DNA of 36,280 nt from positions 1 to 36,280 of the forward strand of contig JAIOPE010000005.1 in NCBI GenBank assembly GCA_021414065.1, written 5' to 3'. Below, piece by piece: positions 15,325 through 23,058 of the stretch. The notes under the pieces are model-generated. The model did no database searches. It was not told the origin of the DNA and saw only the letters and a list, made by a program, of their open reading frames with translations. A program made the translations under genes and the position numbers. Within the stretch, counting starts at the first letter, position 1. Each line of letters begins with the position of its first letter. This DNA is from Planctomycetota bacterium. GTDB lineage: Bacteria; Planctomycetota; JAJSAM01; JAJVHW01.

Positions 15325-16647
15325 TCAGCCCGCGTGCGGCACGCCGAGCCACGGCGCGATCCGCCTGAATCGCGCGAGGCTGAGCCACGGCGGCCCGGCG
15401 GGGACTCGGCCGCGGCCGGGCACGCGGACGGCGTCGCCGGTGCGGATGCCGAGTTCCGGGACGGACCAGCCCGGGCGGCTCGCGGCCTCGCGTCCGACGA
15501 GGTCGAGGATCGCCGCGCGGTGGCGCGACACGGACACGCCGACGTCCTCGCGCTGCTCCTGGAACACCATGAAGACCGCCACGTCCGGGTCCACGCGGTC
15601 CACGTAGTCGAGCGTCCGCCGGACGTCGTCCGGCGACTCCCCGAACCCGCCGAGCACGAACGTGTGGCAGTCGCGGATGCCGTGGTCCGCGCAGCGCCGG
15701 TGCGCCGCCTCGATGTCGTCCAGACGGAACGGCTTCCGCAGTCGCTTCAGCCCCTCGGCCGTTCCCGAGTCCGCGCCGATCTCGACGCGGACGCATCCCG
15801 CTGCGGCCATCGACGCGACGAGCGCGTCGGAGAGCCCCGCGGGCGTCGCGTAGCAGACCCACGGGATGCGCGATCCGCGCCGGACGAGCGCACGGCAGAT
15901 CGCCTCGGCGTGCCGGGGCGGCACGTTGAACACGCTGTCCACCACGAAGATGCAGCGAACGCCCGGGCTCGCCGCGAGCGCCTGCATCTCGTCGGCCACG
16001 GCCTCCGGGTCGCGCATCCGGACCGTCCGGCCCTCGAGGTCGGGGTAGTCGCAGTACGCGCAGGTGAAGGCGCATCCGCGCTTCGTCTGCACGCTCTCCG
16101 TGCCGCCGTTCTGCTCGAAGTGGCGACGGTCGTAGAGGTCGCGCGCGGGCGGCGCGAGCCGGTCGAGTACGGCGGCGCCCGGCGCGCCGTCGGCCCCCGC
16201 TCGGACGAACGCCGGCGCGGAGTCGCCCGCGGCGAGCCGATCCACGAGCCACGCCATCGCGTTCTCGCCCTCGCCGAGCACGCCGTGGTCGGGCCGGAGG
16301 AGTTCCGTCATCGCCCGCGGTTGGAGCGAGAACCCGGACCCGCCGACGACGAGCCGGGCGTGCGTCGCCGCGCGGATCGCGTCGGCGTACGCGCCGTACG
16401 CGCCGACGATCGCATCGCGGCCGACGTACGCGTTGCTGTCGAGGTTCCGCATCGACAGGCCGACGATGTCGGGGCGGACGCTCTCGATGGCGCGGACGAG
16501 CGCCGCGACGGGGTCGTCCTCGAAGCACAAATCGACCGCGGCGACTTCGTGGCGCGGGCGCAGCGCCGCGCCGACGTATCCGATGCCGAGGGGCAGGACG
16601 CTCTGCGGCTGGCGCTCGCGATTGCCGGAGACGAGCAGGACACGCAT
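15325..16647 (-). CDS. B12-binding-type radical SAM protein
   Basis: 440 residues from ATG at 16647 (MRVLLVSGN); an in-frame GTG at 16662 is also possible. The N-terminal Rossmann-like region (1-145) matches a cobalamin-binding-type domain, with VLLVSGN, LPLGIGYVGAALR, PDIVGLSMRN and VVGGSGFS, but the DxHxxG cobalamin motif is not obvious. The radical SAM core follows with CAFTCAYC (C192, C196, C199) binding the 4Fe-4S cluster, and downstream EIGADSGT and FVLGGFGES strands. Such proteins methylate, rearrange or couple unactivated carbons. The gene starts 21 bases after the stop of an ACP gene in the same direction, so it may act on an ACP-bound or lipid substrate; the substrate is unknown. 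Confidence 0.88.
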   Translation of the reverse strand: MRVLLVSGNRERQPQSVLPLGIGYVGAALRPRHEVAAVDLCFEDDPVAALVRAIESVRPDIVGLSMRNLDSNAYVGRDAIVGAYGAYADAIRAATHARLVVGGSGFSLQPRAMTELLRPDHGVLGEGENAMAWLVDRLAAGDSAPAFVRAGADGAPGAAVLDRLAPPARDLYDRRHFEQNGGTESVQTKRGCAFTCAYCDYPDLEGRTVRMRDPEAVADEMQALAASPGVRCIFVVDSVFNVPPRHAEAICRALVRRGSRIPWVCYATPAGLSDALVASMAAAGCVRVEIGADSGTAEGLKRLRKPFRLDDIEAAHRRCADHGIRDCHTFVLGGFGESPDDVRRTLDYVDRVDPDVAVFMVFQEQREDVGVSVSRHRAAILDLVGREAASRPGWSVPELGIRTGDAVRVPGRGRVPAGPPWLSLARFRRIAPWLGVPHAG

Positions 16648-16668
16648 CGACGTCGTGCGCACCGCCGC

Positions 16669-16926
16669 TCAGGCCGGCGTGGCCTCGAGCTTCTGCACCA
16701 GGGCGATCACGTCGGCAACGGTGCGGATCGAGGAGACGTCCTCGTTCTCAAGCCGCCGCCCGACGCGGCGCTCGATCTCGAGGACCATGTCCACCAGGTC
16801 GAGGCTCTCGAGCCCGAGGTCCTCGCGGAGACGAGCGTCGGGCGTGATCGACGCGACCGGGACCTCGAACGGGCCGGTGAGCACGTCCGTCACCCACTTC
16901 ATGCGTTCGGGATCTGCGGCGTCCAT
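16669..16926 (-). CDS. Acyl carrier protein
   Basis: 85 residues from ATG at 16926, with GGAG ten bases upstream; ATG at 16902 is an alternative start. Four-helix ACP pattern with the phosphopantetheine site GLESLDLVDMVLEIE; the modified serine is Ser41, in ESLD instead of the common DSLD. Acidic helix II is typical for docking to ketosynthases. It precedes the radical SAM gene and is one of two discrete ACPs in the cluster. It lies 143 bases beyond a terminator-like hairpin and a lipoprotein gene and probably begins a two-gene unit. Confidence 0.9.
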   Translation of the reverse strand: MDAADPERMKWVTDVLTGPFEVPVASITPDARLREDLGLESLDLVDMVLEIERRVGRRLENEDVSSIRTVADVIALVQKLEATPA

Positions 16927-17023
16927 CGTGCGGGTGCTCCGGAGCGTTGGGGTGCGAGTCGCGCGACCGCAGGACCGGACGCAGCGGCGAAGGGTAGCGC
17001 TCCGGAACGGGCGATCCAAACAG

Positions 17024-17055
17024 CGGCGCCCGCCGTCGGGGGACGGCGGGCGCCG
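17024..17055 (-). terminator. Intrinsic terminator of the small lipoprotein gene
   Basis: A perfect 14-pair stem, CGGCGCCCGCCGTC (17024-17037) with its complement at 17042-17055, closes a GGGG loop (CCCC on the minus strand). It begins 14 bases past the stop codon of the lipoprotein gene, and in the direction of transcription it is followed by CTGTTTGG, a short T-rich run. It separates the lipoprotein gene from the ACP-radical SAM unit. Confidence 0.75.
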
Positions 17056-17069
17056 GAAGACCTGGCGGG

Positions 17070-17393
17070 CTACCGCTTGACGGCGGTGCCGTGGATGGTC
17101 GTCGAGTAACCGTTCAGGACGTACGCCCAGAACCAGTTCTCGGAGATGCGGACGTTCGCGAGTCGCGTGGCGCCAGGCGCACCGGCCAGGGCGCGGTCGT
17201 ACGCGACCTGGAAGCGCTGGTTCTGCCCGATCGGGATGAACCCGAGGAGCATGATGCCGGTGGACGAACCCTCGACCTCGCCGATGACGGTCTCGCCGGA
17301 CTGGACGGGCGAGTCGGTCTGGAGCGGCACGCCCTGGCAAGCGGTCGCGAGGCCCATGAGCGCGAGCACGGGAACGAGCTTGAGAACCTTCAT
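17070..17393 (-). CDS. Small DUF6567/TRL-like lipoprotein
   Basis: 107 residues from ATG at 17393; AAAGGAG lies nine bases upstream. A signal peptide ends in the lipobox LATAC (Cys about residue 19). The mature part reads GEVEGSSTGIMLLGFIPIG, then AYDRALAG, ATRLANVRI, and ends TTIHGTAVK. The track of short glycine and hydrophobic strands, an alanine helix, L-x-NV and a closing GTAVK is that of small lipoproteins of the TRL/DUF6567 type. It shares the T-x-I-x-G-T ending with the lipoprotein at 14971-15255. Function unknown; whether it belongs to the biosynthetic cluster or is a bystander between two of its segments cannot be told. Confidence 0.82.
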   Translation of the reverse strand: MKVLKLVPVLALMGLATACQGVPLQTDSPVQSGETVIGEVEGSSTGIMLLGFIPIGQNQRFQVAYDRALAGAPGATRLANVRISENWFWAYVLNGYSTTIHGTAVKR

Positions 17394-17470
17394 TCGCGGA
17401 GTCTCCTTTCTTCGGTCATCCGAAGTTCACACATCGTAGGTGGCCGTGTCGCCGCGGTCCAGCACGGCCA

Positions 17471-18952
17471 TCACGGGGCCCCGCGCAGCGCGTGCCGCGC
17501 CGTGGCGACCGCGGTGGCGATGCAGCCGTACACGCCGGGCAGCGTGACGCTCTGGCCCGCCACGACGAATCCGCGGAGTCCGAACGTCGGCGCGAACTTC
17601 GGCGTCCGCCACTGCCCGGCGGTACACGCCGTGCCGTAGGAACTCCCGCCGGGTGAGCGCACGTAGCGCTCGGTCGCGCGCGGCGTGCTCACGTTGACGA
17701 CCTCGATCCGTCCCTCCCACGAGGGCTCGCAGGCGGCCGCGACGGCGGCGGCCCGCGTCGCCGCGCCGCGCTTCGCGGCTTCCCACGCGGCGCCCTCCTG
17801 GGCGTCCGGGGCGTCGCCCGGCGGGATCGGGCAGAGCGCCTGGAACACCGTGTCGCCCGCGGCCTGCGGCGCCGCGGACGCAGGCAGCACGGTGACCTGA
17901 GGCGGACGGTCCCCCGCGCGGAACCACGGGGGCAGGTCGTCGCGCGCAGCGTCGGCGCTCGCGAACCAGAAGCGGTTCCGGCGGAGCGGGGCCGGCGCCA
18001 CGCCGCGTACCACCGCGTGGACGAGGAGCGCGCCGGCGGTGTCGGTGAGCGCGCGGACGTTCCGGCGGTGCCGCTCCGGGACGGCCGCGTCGCCGAGCAG
18101 GCCGAGCGTGACCGACGGGTGCGCGGTCGAGACGACGAGCGGGGCCGTGACGACCTCGCCCGCGTCGGTCTCGACGCCGCGCACGTCGCGACCGTCGGAG
18201 ACGACCCGCCGCACGCCGCATCGCAACCGCAGCGTGCCGCCGAGTTCGCCGAGACGGGCGACGAGCGCCGCGGCGAAGGCGTCGCCGCCGCCGCGCACGC
18301 CGTGCGCCGAGTGCAGGTAGGAGCCGCTGATGACCGCGTGCGCGGCGATGGGCGCACGAACGGCCGGAACGCCGTACAGCAGCGTGTGCGCCGCGAGCAC
18401 CGCCTTCAGGTCCGCGTCGCGCACGAGCCGGTCGAGCACCGACGCGAGCGGTTCGGACTCGTGGACCGCGGGCGGCGGCGCGCCGGTCGCGTCGGCGGTC
18501 CCTGGGGCTTCCGCGCTCCGGATCGGCTCCGCGTGACGGGCCACGAACGCCGCGACGATCGCGAGGTACGCGCGGATGCCGGCCGCGTCCGCAGGGAACG
18601 CGGCGACGAGCGAAGCGACGGTCCGGTCGATCCCCTGCGGGAACGCGAACCGCCGCCCCGGGAGGACCACCTCGTCGAACCCGTCCGGGTCGAACGGCTC
18701 GAGCTCGATCCGGTCGAGGATGCCGAGGTGCTCAAGATACGGCCGAAGCGGCCCGCCCTCGCCCGCGCCGCCGAGGTAGTGGAAGCCTGTGTCGAACGGG
18801 ATGCCGCGGCGGCGGAACCGCTGCATGAGTCCGCCCGGGACGCTGTGCTGCTCGAGGACGACGACGCGCATCCCGCCGCGTGCGAGCTCGCAGGCCGCCG
18901 TCAGCCCGGAGACGCCCGCGCCGATGACGACGGCGTCGAACCCGTCCCCCAT
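17471..18952 (-). CDS. CrtI/retinol-saturase-like FAD-dependent oxidoreductase
   Basis: 493 residues from ATG at 18952, which overlaps the stop of the halogenase-like gene by one base (TGATG). N-terminal dinucleotide-binding motif GAGVSG (11-16), then the family stretch with PGG, RRGIPFDTGFHYLGG (about 49-63), and the C-terminal FAD-binding signature FVVAGQSVTLPGVYG (about 463-477). This family includes phytoene desaturases, carotenoid isomerases and retinol saturases, which add, move or reduce double bonds in polyenes. Next to polyene-type ketosynthases, it probably adjusts the double bonds of the polyene chain (inference). Translationally coupled to the halogenase-like enzyme, which suggests they act on the same substrate. 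A carotenoid substrate is less likely because no phytoene synthase is present. Confidence 0.85.
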   Translation of the reverse strand: MGDGFDAVVIGAGVSGLTAACELARGGMRVVVLEQHSVPGGLMQRFRRRGIPFDTGFHYLGGAGEGGPLRPYLEHLGILDRIELEPFDPDGFDEVVLPGRRFAFPQGIDRTVASLVAAFPADAAGIRAYLAIVAAFVARHAEPIRSAEAPGTADATGAPPPAVHESEPLASVLDRLVRDADLKAVLAAHTLLYGVPAVRAPIAAHAVISGSYLHSAHGVRGGGDAFAAALVARLGELGGTLRLRCGVRRVVSDGRDVRGVETDAGEVVTAPLVVSTAHPSVTLGLLGDAAVPERHRRNVRALTDTAGALLVHAVVRGVAPAPLRRNRFWFASADAARDDLPPWFRAGDRPPQVTVLPASAAPQAAGDTVFQALCPIPPGDAPDAQEGAAWEAAKRGAATRAAAVAAACEPSWEGRIEVVNVSTPRATERYVRSPGGSSYGTACTAGQWRTPKFAPTFGLRGFVVAGQSVTLPGVYGCIATAVATARHALRGAP

Positions 18953-20205
18953 CAGGCGCCGGCCCGGGGTTCGACGGTGGCCGCGAGCGCGCGGATCCAG
19001 CGGTCGCCCTCGGTCGCGAACGGGTTCGGCGAATCCCAGAACTCGCCCGCGAGGATCGACGTGACGCGGCGCCGGACGATCTCGTTGTCCTGCGACCGGA
19101 ACAGCAGCGTCTTCAGCGTGCCGCGGTACCAGTGGTCCACGAACGGCTGAACGGCGCCGAACGCGCGCCGGACCGACGCTTCGTACGCGTCGAGGGCCTC
19201 GGTCTCCGCGGCCGCGTCGCCGATCGCGCGGTCGAGCGCCGCGGCGAGCCGCTCGGCGCTCCCGAGCGCGAGGCAGATGCCCGACGAGAACACGGGGTCG
19301 AGGAAGCCGCCCGCGTCGCCCGTGAGGACCACGCCGTCGCCGTGCATCCGGCCCGTCGCGCGGCCGTAGGAGCGGATGCCGCGGATCGGCGAGCGGTGCT
19401 CCGCGCCGGCGAGGAGGCGCCCCGCCTCCGGGACGCGCCGCGCCATCGACCGGAATCGCTCCTCGGGCGAGGTGCCGTCGAGCGTCTCGAGCTCCGCGAT
19501 CGGCAGGACGAATCCGACCGACGTGATGTCGTCCCGCAGCGGGATGAACCACGTCCACGACGTCGGGTCCTCGACGATCACGATGTCGCCCGGCCGGGCG
19601 ACGTCCACGCTCGACGCCGCGGGCCGCGCGAGCCGGAAGTGGCCGAAGAGGCCCACACGGTCCCGCACGAACGCGTCCGACGACCACCCGTGCAGCCGCG
19701 CGGCCGACGCCTCGAGCCCCGCGGCGTCCACCACGAATCGCGCGTGGAACCGCGTGCCGGCCGCGAGGACGCTCGCCGTCGCCGCACCGCCGCGGCGCCG
19801 CAGGTCCGACGCCTCGGTGCCCGTGCGCACGTCGACGCCGCAGTCGCGCGCCCAGTCGAGCAGCACCGCGTCGAACGTCGCGCGGTCCACCTGGTAGGCG
19901 TGCGGGAACCGGCTCGCCGGGTCACCCTCCGAGAAGTCGAATCGCGCGCGGCGCGTGCCGTCGTGCGAGACGAATACGGCGCCGTCCTTCCGCGTGAACC
20001 CCTTCGCGCGGACGCGGTCGAGGGCCCCGGCCCGTTCGAGCACCTCCAGCGAGTGCGCGAGCATCGACTCGCCGATGTGGAAGCGCGGGAACGTCTCCTT
20101 CTCGACGACGGCGACGCGGCGCCCGGCGCGTGCGAGGAGCCCCGCGGTCATCGACCCCGCCGGGCCGCCGCCGATCACGACCACGTCGAAGGTCTCGTCC
20201 GCCAC
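18952..20205 (-). CDS. Flavin-dependent halogenase-like enzyme
   Basis: 417 residues from GTG at 20205; AGGAGG lies eight bases upstream and settles this start. FAD motif GGGPAG (12-17), then EKETFPRFHIGESM (35-48), typical of the family of carrier-tethered phenol and pyrrole halogenases and of related reductases. The halogenase signature WxWxIP is present (W217, W219, I221, P222), as is FxxPxxSxG (F301-G309); Lys73 in GFTRKDG fits the lysine thought to carry the hypohalous species. These three together favour a true halogenase, although some relatives bearing similar motifs are oxidases. It needs FADH2 from a partner reductase, which is not visible here. Located next to two ACP genes, so an ACP-bound aryl group is a plausible substrate (inference). 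Confidence 0.8.
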   Translation of the reverse strand: MADETFDVVVIGGGPAGSMTAGLLARAGRRVAVVEKETFPRFHIGESMLAHSLEVLERAGALDRVRAKGFTRKDGAVFVSHDGTRRARFDFSEGDPASRFPHAYQVDRATFDAVLLDWARDCGVDVRTGTEASDLRRRGGAATASVLAAGTRFHARFVVDAAGLEASAARLHGWSSDAFVRDRVGLFGHFRLARPAASSVDVARPGDIVIVEDPTSWTWFIPLRDDITSVGFVLPIAELETLDGTSPEERFRSMARRVPEAGRLLAGAEHRSPIRGIRSYGRATGRMHGDGVVLTGDAGGFLDPVFSSGICLALGSAERLAAALDRAIGDAAAETEALDAYEASVRRAFGAVQPFVDHWYRGTLKTLLFRSQDNEIVRRRVTSILAGEFWDSPNPFATEGDRWIRALAATVEPRAGA

Positions 20206-20263
20206 GTTCCGCGCCTCCTCGGTCTCGGCCACCGTTCCACGGAAGCGCCCGGGCCGCGCGCGG

Positions 20264-20269
20264 AGTATA
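20264..20269 (-). promoter_or_regulatory. Candidate -10 element for the halogenase operon
   Basis: TATACT reads on the minus strand at 20269-20264, about 60 bases before the GTG start, inside the 178-base divergent spacer (20206-20383) shared with an ACP gene. The nearest -35-like sequence, TTGAAC (20300-20295), is too far (25 bases) for a normal spacing, so the call is weak. No other feature is seen in the spacer. Confidence 0.3.
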
Positions 20270-20383
20270 GGACCAGCCCGTCGGGGCCGCCGCGGTTCAA
20301 GCGGACGGCCGGACGGCGTCCGACGCGCGCCGGGACGTCGTCTTTCACGCCGTCTCCGGGCCGCGTCGATAGCATCCGCGCAG

Positions 20384-20665
20384 ATGAGCACCACCGGCCC
20401 CTCTCCGTCGCGCGACCAGGTGCGCGACCGACTCGTCGCGATGATGTGCGACATCACGCGTCGCACCGCCGCGGAGATCGGCGAGGTCTCCGACGCCACG
20501 CCGTGCGTGGGCGGGGCCCTGCTCTCGGACTCGCTCGACGTGCTCGAATTCGTCGTGGCGCTTGAGCGCGAGTTCGGCGTCTCGATCCGCGACGGTGACG
20601 CCGGCCACAAGGCCCTCGCGAACCTCGGCACGCTCACCGACCACGTCGTGGCGTCACGGAAGTGA
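20384..20665 (+). CDS. Acyl carrier protein
   Basis: 93 residues from ATG at 20384. The phosphopantetheine attachment site is canonical, LLSDSLDVLEFVVALE with Ser50, followed by the helix pattern of type II ACPs (FGVSI, LANLGTLTDHV). The N-terminus is longer and includes MMCDITRR. It is divergent from the halogenase gene and overlaps the C45 gene by GTGA, so ACP and acyltransferase are translated together, consistent with acyl-ACP being the acyl donor for the C45 enzyme (inference). Confidence 0.9.
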   Translation: MSTTGPSPSRDQVRDRLVAMMCDITRRTAAEIGEVSDATPCVGGALLSDSLDVLEFVVALEREFGVSIRDGDAGHKALANLGTLTDHVVASRK

Positions 20666-22395
20666 CGGCCGGGCGGGAGGCGCGCCCGCCCGTCAAGCGC
20701 CGCATCCCGCGGGTCGCGCGGATCGCCGCGTGGACGTCCGGCGCGCTCGTCGTCGCGTGGTTCGCGTTCGCGGCGTGGGTCGAGAGCGCGGGGATCTACG
20801 TCCCGCCGGCGCTCGATCCCGCGGACCCGGGGCTCCGCTGCGCCGTCGAGGACGCGCCGGGCGGCGTGCGGCGGTGCGGGAACGCGTGGGTCCACCGTGA
20901 GCCGGGGATCGGCGAGATCCACCTCGAAGGCAGCCCCGCAACTCGCGGCCACGCGATGGCGGCGCTCTGCCGCGACGACCTCGCTGCGCAGGAGGACACG
21001 CTCTTCCGCGAGCTCGACCGCCTGCTGCCCGGCGCGCTCCGCCGGTACTTCGTCCGGAAGGGCGTGCTGTTCGCGTTCCGCGACCTGCAGCGGCACGTCG
21101 AGCTCCCCTACCAGATCGAGACGGCCGCGCTGGCGCAGGAACTCGACCGGCTCCCACGCGGCGGGCCCGCCGCCGCGTTCCCCGAGTTCCACCGAGCGCT
21201 CTTCTACCAGACGCTCTACGACACGGGTCAGGCGATGGCCGAGGCTGGGATCGTCGAGGCGGAGATCGGCTGCACGTCGTTCGCGGCGTCGGGCGCGGCC
21301 ACCGCGTCGGGGTCGCTCGTCGTCGCGCGCAACTGCGACTTCGAGGCGGGCGCGGTGTTCGACGAGCGGAAGCTCGTCCAGTTCGTCGCGCCGGACGGCG
21401 GCGCGCGGTACGTCGCGGTGTCGTGGGCGGGGATGCTCGGCGTCGTGAGCGGGGTGAACGAGCACGGACTCGTCGTGATGCTCCACGCGGCGCGCACGGA
21501 GCGGACGCGGTGGCCGCGGCCCGGCACGCCCGTGCCGTTCCTCCTCCGCGACGCACTGATGCACGACCGGACGATTGAGGACGTCGCCGCGCGGTTCCGT
21601 CGCACGCCGGACCACGCCGCGGCGATCGTGCTCGTCGCGGAGTCGGAGACGGGCCGTTCCGCGGCGGTGGAAACCGACCCGGACCGCACGGTCGTCGTGC
21701 CGCAGACGGGCGACACGCTCGTCGTGGCGAACTCGCTCCGCGCCACGGAGTGGCGGGACGACGCCGTCGTGCGCGCGACGCAGCGCGCCGGGAGCGGCCC
21801 GGTGCGGCAGCGGCGCATGGAGGAACTCGTCTCCGCCGCGGCCGGGCGCATCGACGCACCGCGGGCCGCCGCGATGCTGCGGGACCGCGCCGGACTCGGC
21901 GGAGCCGACGTCGGCACCGGGAACCGATCGTCGATCGCGGCGCTCAACGCGGCGCACGCCGTCGTGTACGACGCGGCGGCCGGCGTGCTGCACGTCTCGA
22001 AGGCGCCGCGCGGGACCGGGGAGTTCGTCGCCTACGACATCGCGTCGTTCCTGCGCGGCGTGCGGCCGAACGGCCCGGCCAACGTGCGCGTCCCGGGGCC
22101 GTCGATCGCGCCGTCGATCGACAACGGGGCTGCAGCGCGCGTCGACGAGGCCCGTCTCCTGCTGCGTTCCGCGGAAGCGGCGCGTGCCGACGGCGACGCC
22201 GACGGTGCGCTCACGATGGCGCGACGCGCCGACGAGCTGACCGCGTCGATCCCCGAGGCGCTCCTCGCTGTCGCGGAGGCGCTCGTGGCGCTCGGGCGGC
22301 GCGACGAAGCGCGTGCGGCGGCGGCTCGCGGACTCGCGCGCCAGCCCGTCCCGGGTCCGGAGCGCGACCGTCTCACGGCACTCGCGGCGCCCTGA
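20662..22395 (+). CDS. Membrane-anchored C45-family autoproteolytic acyltransferase/hydrolase with TPR tail
   Basis: 577 residues from GTG at 20662, overlapping the ACP stop (GTGA). A single transmembrane helix at about 22-38 places the rest outside the inner membrane. The Ntn-hydrolase domain (about 80-470) resembles acyl-CoA:6-aminopenicillanate acyltransferase: RGHAMA (95-100), the expected self-cleavage/nucleophile site IGCTSFA with Cys204, and ARNCDF (222-227) shortly after, then GVNEHGLVV and a late GNRSSI motif. Residues about 490-560 form helical TPR-like repeats. Family members form or break amide bonds between acyl groups and amines. In this setting it may condense the cluster's acyl chain with an amino compound, or trim it. 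The last base lies one base from the stop of the convergent acyltransferase pseudogene. Confidence 0.85.
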   Translation: MTAGREARPPVKRRIPRVARIAAWTSGALVVAWFAFAAWVESAGIYVPPALDPADPGLRCAVEDAPGGVRRCGNAWVHREPGIGEIHLEGSPATRGHAMAALCRDDLAAQEDTLFRELDRLLPGALRRYFVRKGVLFAFRDLQRHVELPYQIETAALAQELDRLPRGGPAAAFPEFHRALFYQTLYDTGQAMAEAGIVEAEIGCTSFAASGAATASGSLVVARNCDFEAGAVFDERKLVQFVAPDGGARYVAVSWAGMLGVVSGVNEHGLVVMLHAARTERTRWPRPGTPVPFLLRDALMHDRTIEDVAARFRRTPDHAAAIVLVAESETGRSAAVETDPDRTVVVPQTGDTLVVANSLRATEWRDDAVVRATQRAGSGPVRQRRMEELVSAAAGRIDAPRAAAMLRDRAGLGGADVGTGNRSSIAALNAAHAVVYDAAAGVLHVSKAPRGTGEFVAYDIASFLRGVRPNGPANVRVPGPSIAPSIDNGAAARVDEARLLLRSAEAARADGDADGALTMARRADELTASIPEALLAVAEALVALGRRDEARAAAARGLARQPVPGPERDRLTALAAP

Positions 22396-22396
22396 C

Positions 22397-23058
22397 TCAC
22401 GCCGCTTCGAACACGGCGCGCATCGCGTCGCGGACGCGCTTCACGAGCGCCGCGCGGTCCGTCCCCGCCGGAACCCGTTCGAGCGGCGTGACCGTGACCT
22501 CGACGTCGTGGAACACGAGCGACCCGCGCGGAACGAGGTCGCCCGTGCGCCGGACGACGACGGGGAGCACGTCCGCGCCGCAGCGCATCGCGACCTCGAA
22601 TGCGCCGCCCTCGAAGCGTCCGAGTTCCGCGCCGGTCTGACGCGCGCCCTCGGGGAAGAAGAGCACCGGCACGCCGCGGCGCACGAGTCCCTCCGTGTGA
22701 TCGAGCATCCGTCGCACGTCGGCGAGGTCCGCCGGGTCGAACACGGTGTCCGCGGCGCGCCGGGGAGCGCCACGGCGATCGCGATGTCGGCGATCGAGCG
22801 GTGGTTCATCACGACGACGGCCGGACGTCGCAGGTCCACGGACGCGATGCCACGGCTCGCGGTGCGCCATCCGCACGGAACGCGCAGCGTGCTCCGCACG
22901 ATCCAGCTCCCGAGCCGCGCGGCGACGCGCCGGTCGCGGTCGAAGAGCGCCGTCCAGGGCAGGAGCAGCACGCCGATCACGGCGTACACCGCGATCGCGG
23001 CGATGAACCACGCGTACACCGCCACGCTGAACAGTCGGCGCGGGCGGTGCCCCGTCAC
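22397..23058 (-). pseudogene. PlsC-type acyltransferase, disrupted by an internal deletion and frame change
   Basis: GTG at 23058 overlaps the upstream glycosyltransferase stop (GTGA). The first frame gives a membrane N-terminus (LFSVAVYAWFIAAIAVYAV) and then the first PlsC block, MNHRSIADIAIA (HxxxxD). After VALPGAPR, at about 22765-22758, the similarity stops in this frame and resumes in another with ADTVFDPADL, continuing through the second block FFPEGAR (EGxR) to the stop at 22397. The usual segment between these points (about 20-30 residues with a conserved lysine, PxxGW and the xxPVxR strand) is absent, so this is a deletion that also changed frame, not a simple one-base slip. Either a genuine pseudogene or an assembly error. 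If intact it would be a 1-acylglycerol-3-phosphate-type acyltransferase. Confidence 0.8.

Noticed and set aside
17427..18221. Minus-strand open frame overlapping the CrtI-like gene
   Set aside because: It is out of frame with the clear FAD-binding and CrtI motifs and is Arg-rich.
22397..23011. A shorter intact gene of 204 codons in place of the broken acyltransferase
   Set aside because: Its first 85 residues are Arg-rich shadow; real PlsC similarity in this frame begins only at about 22760.
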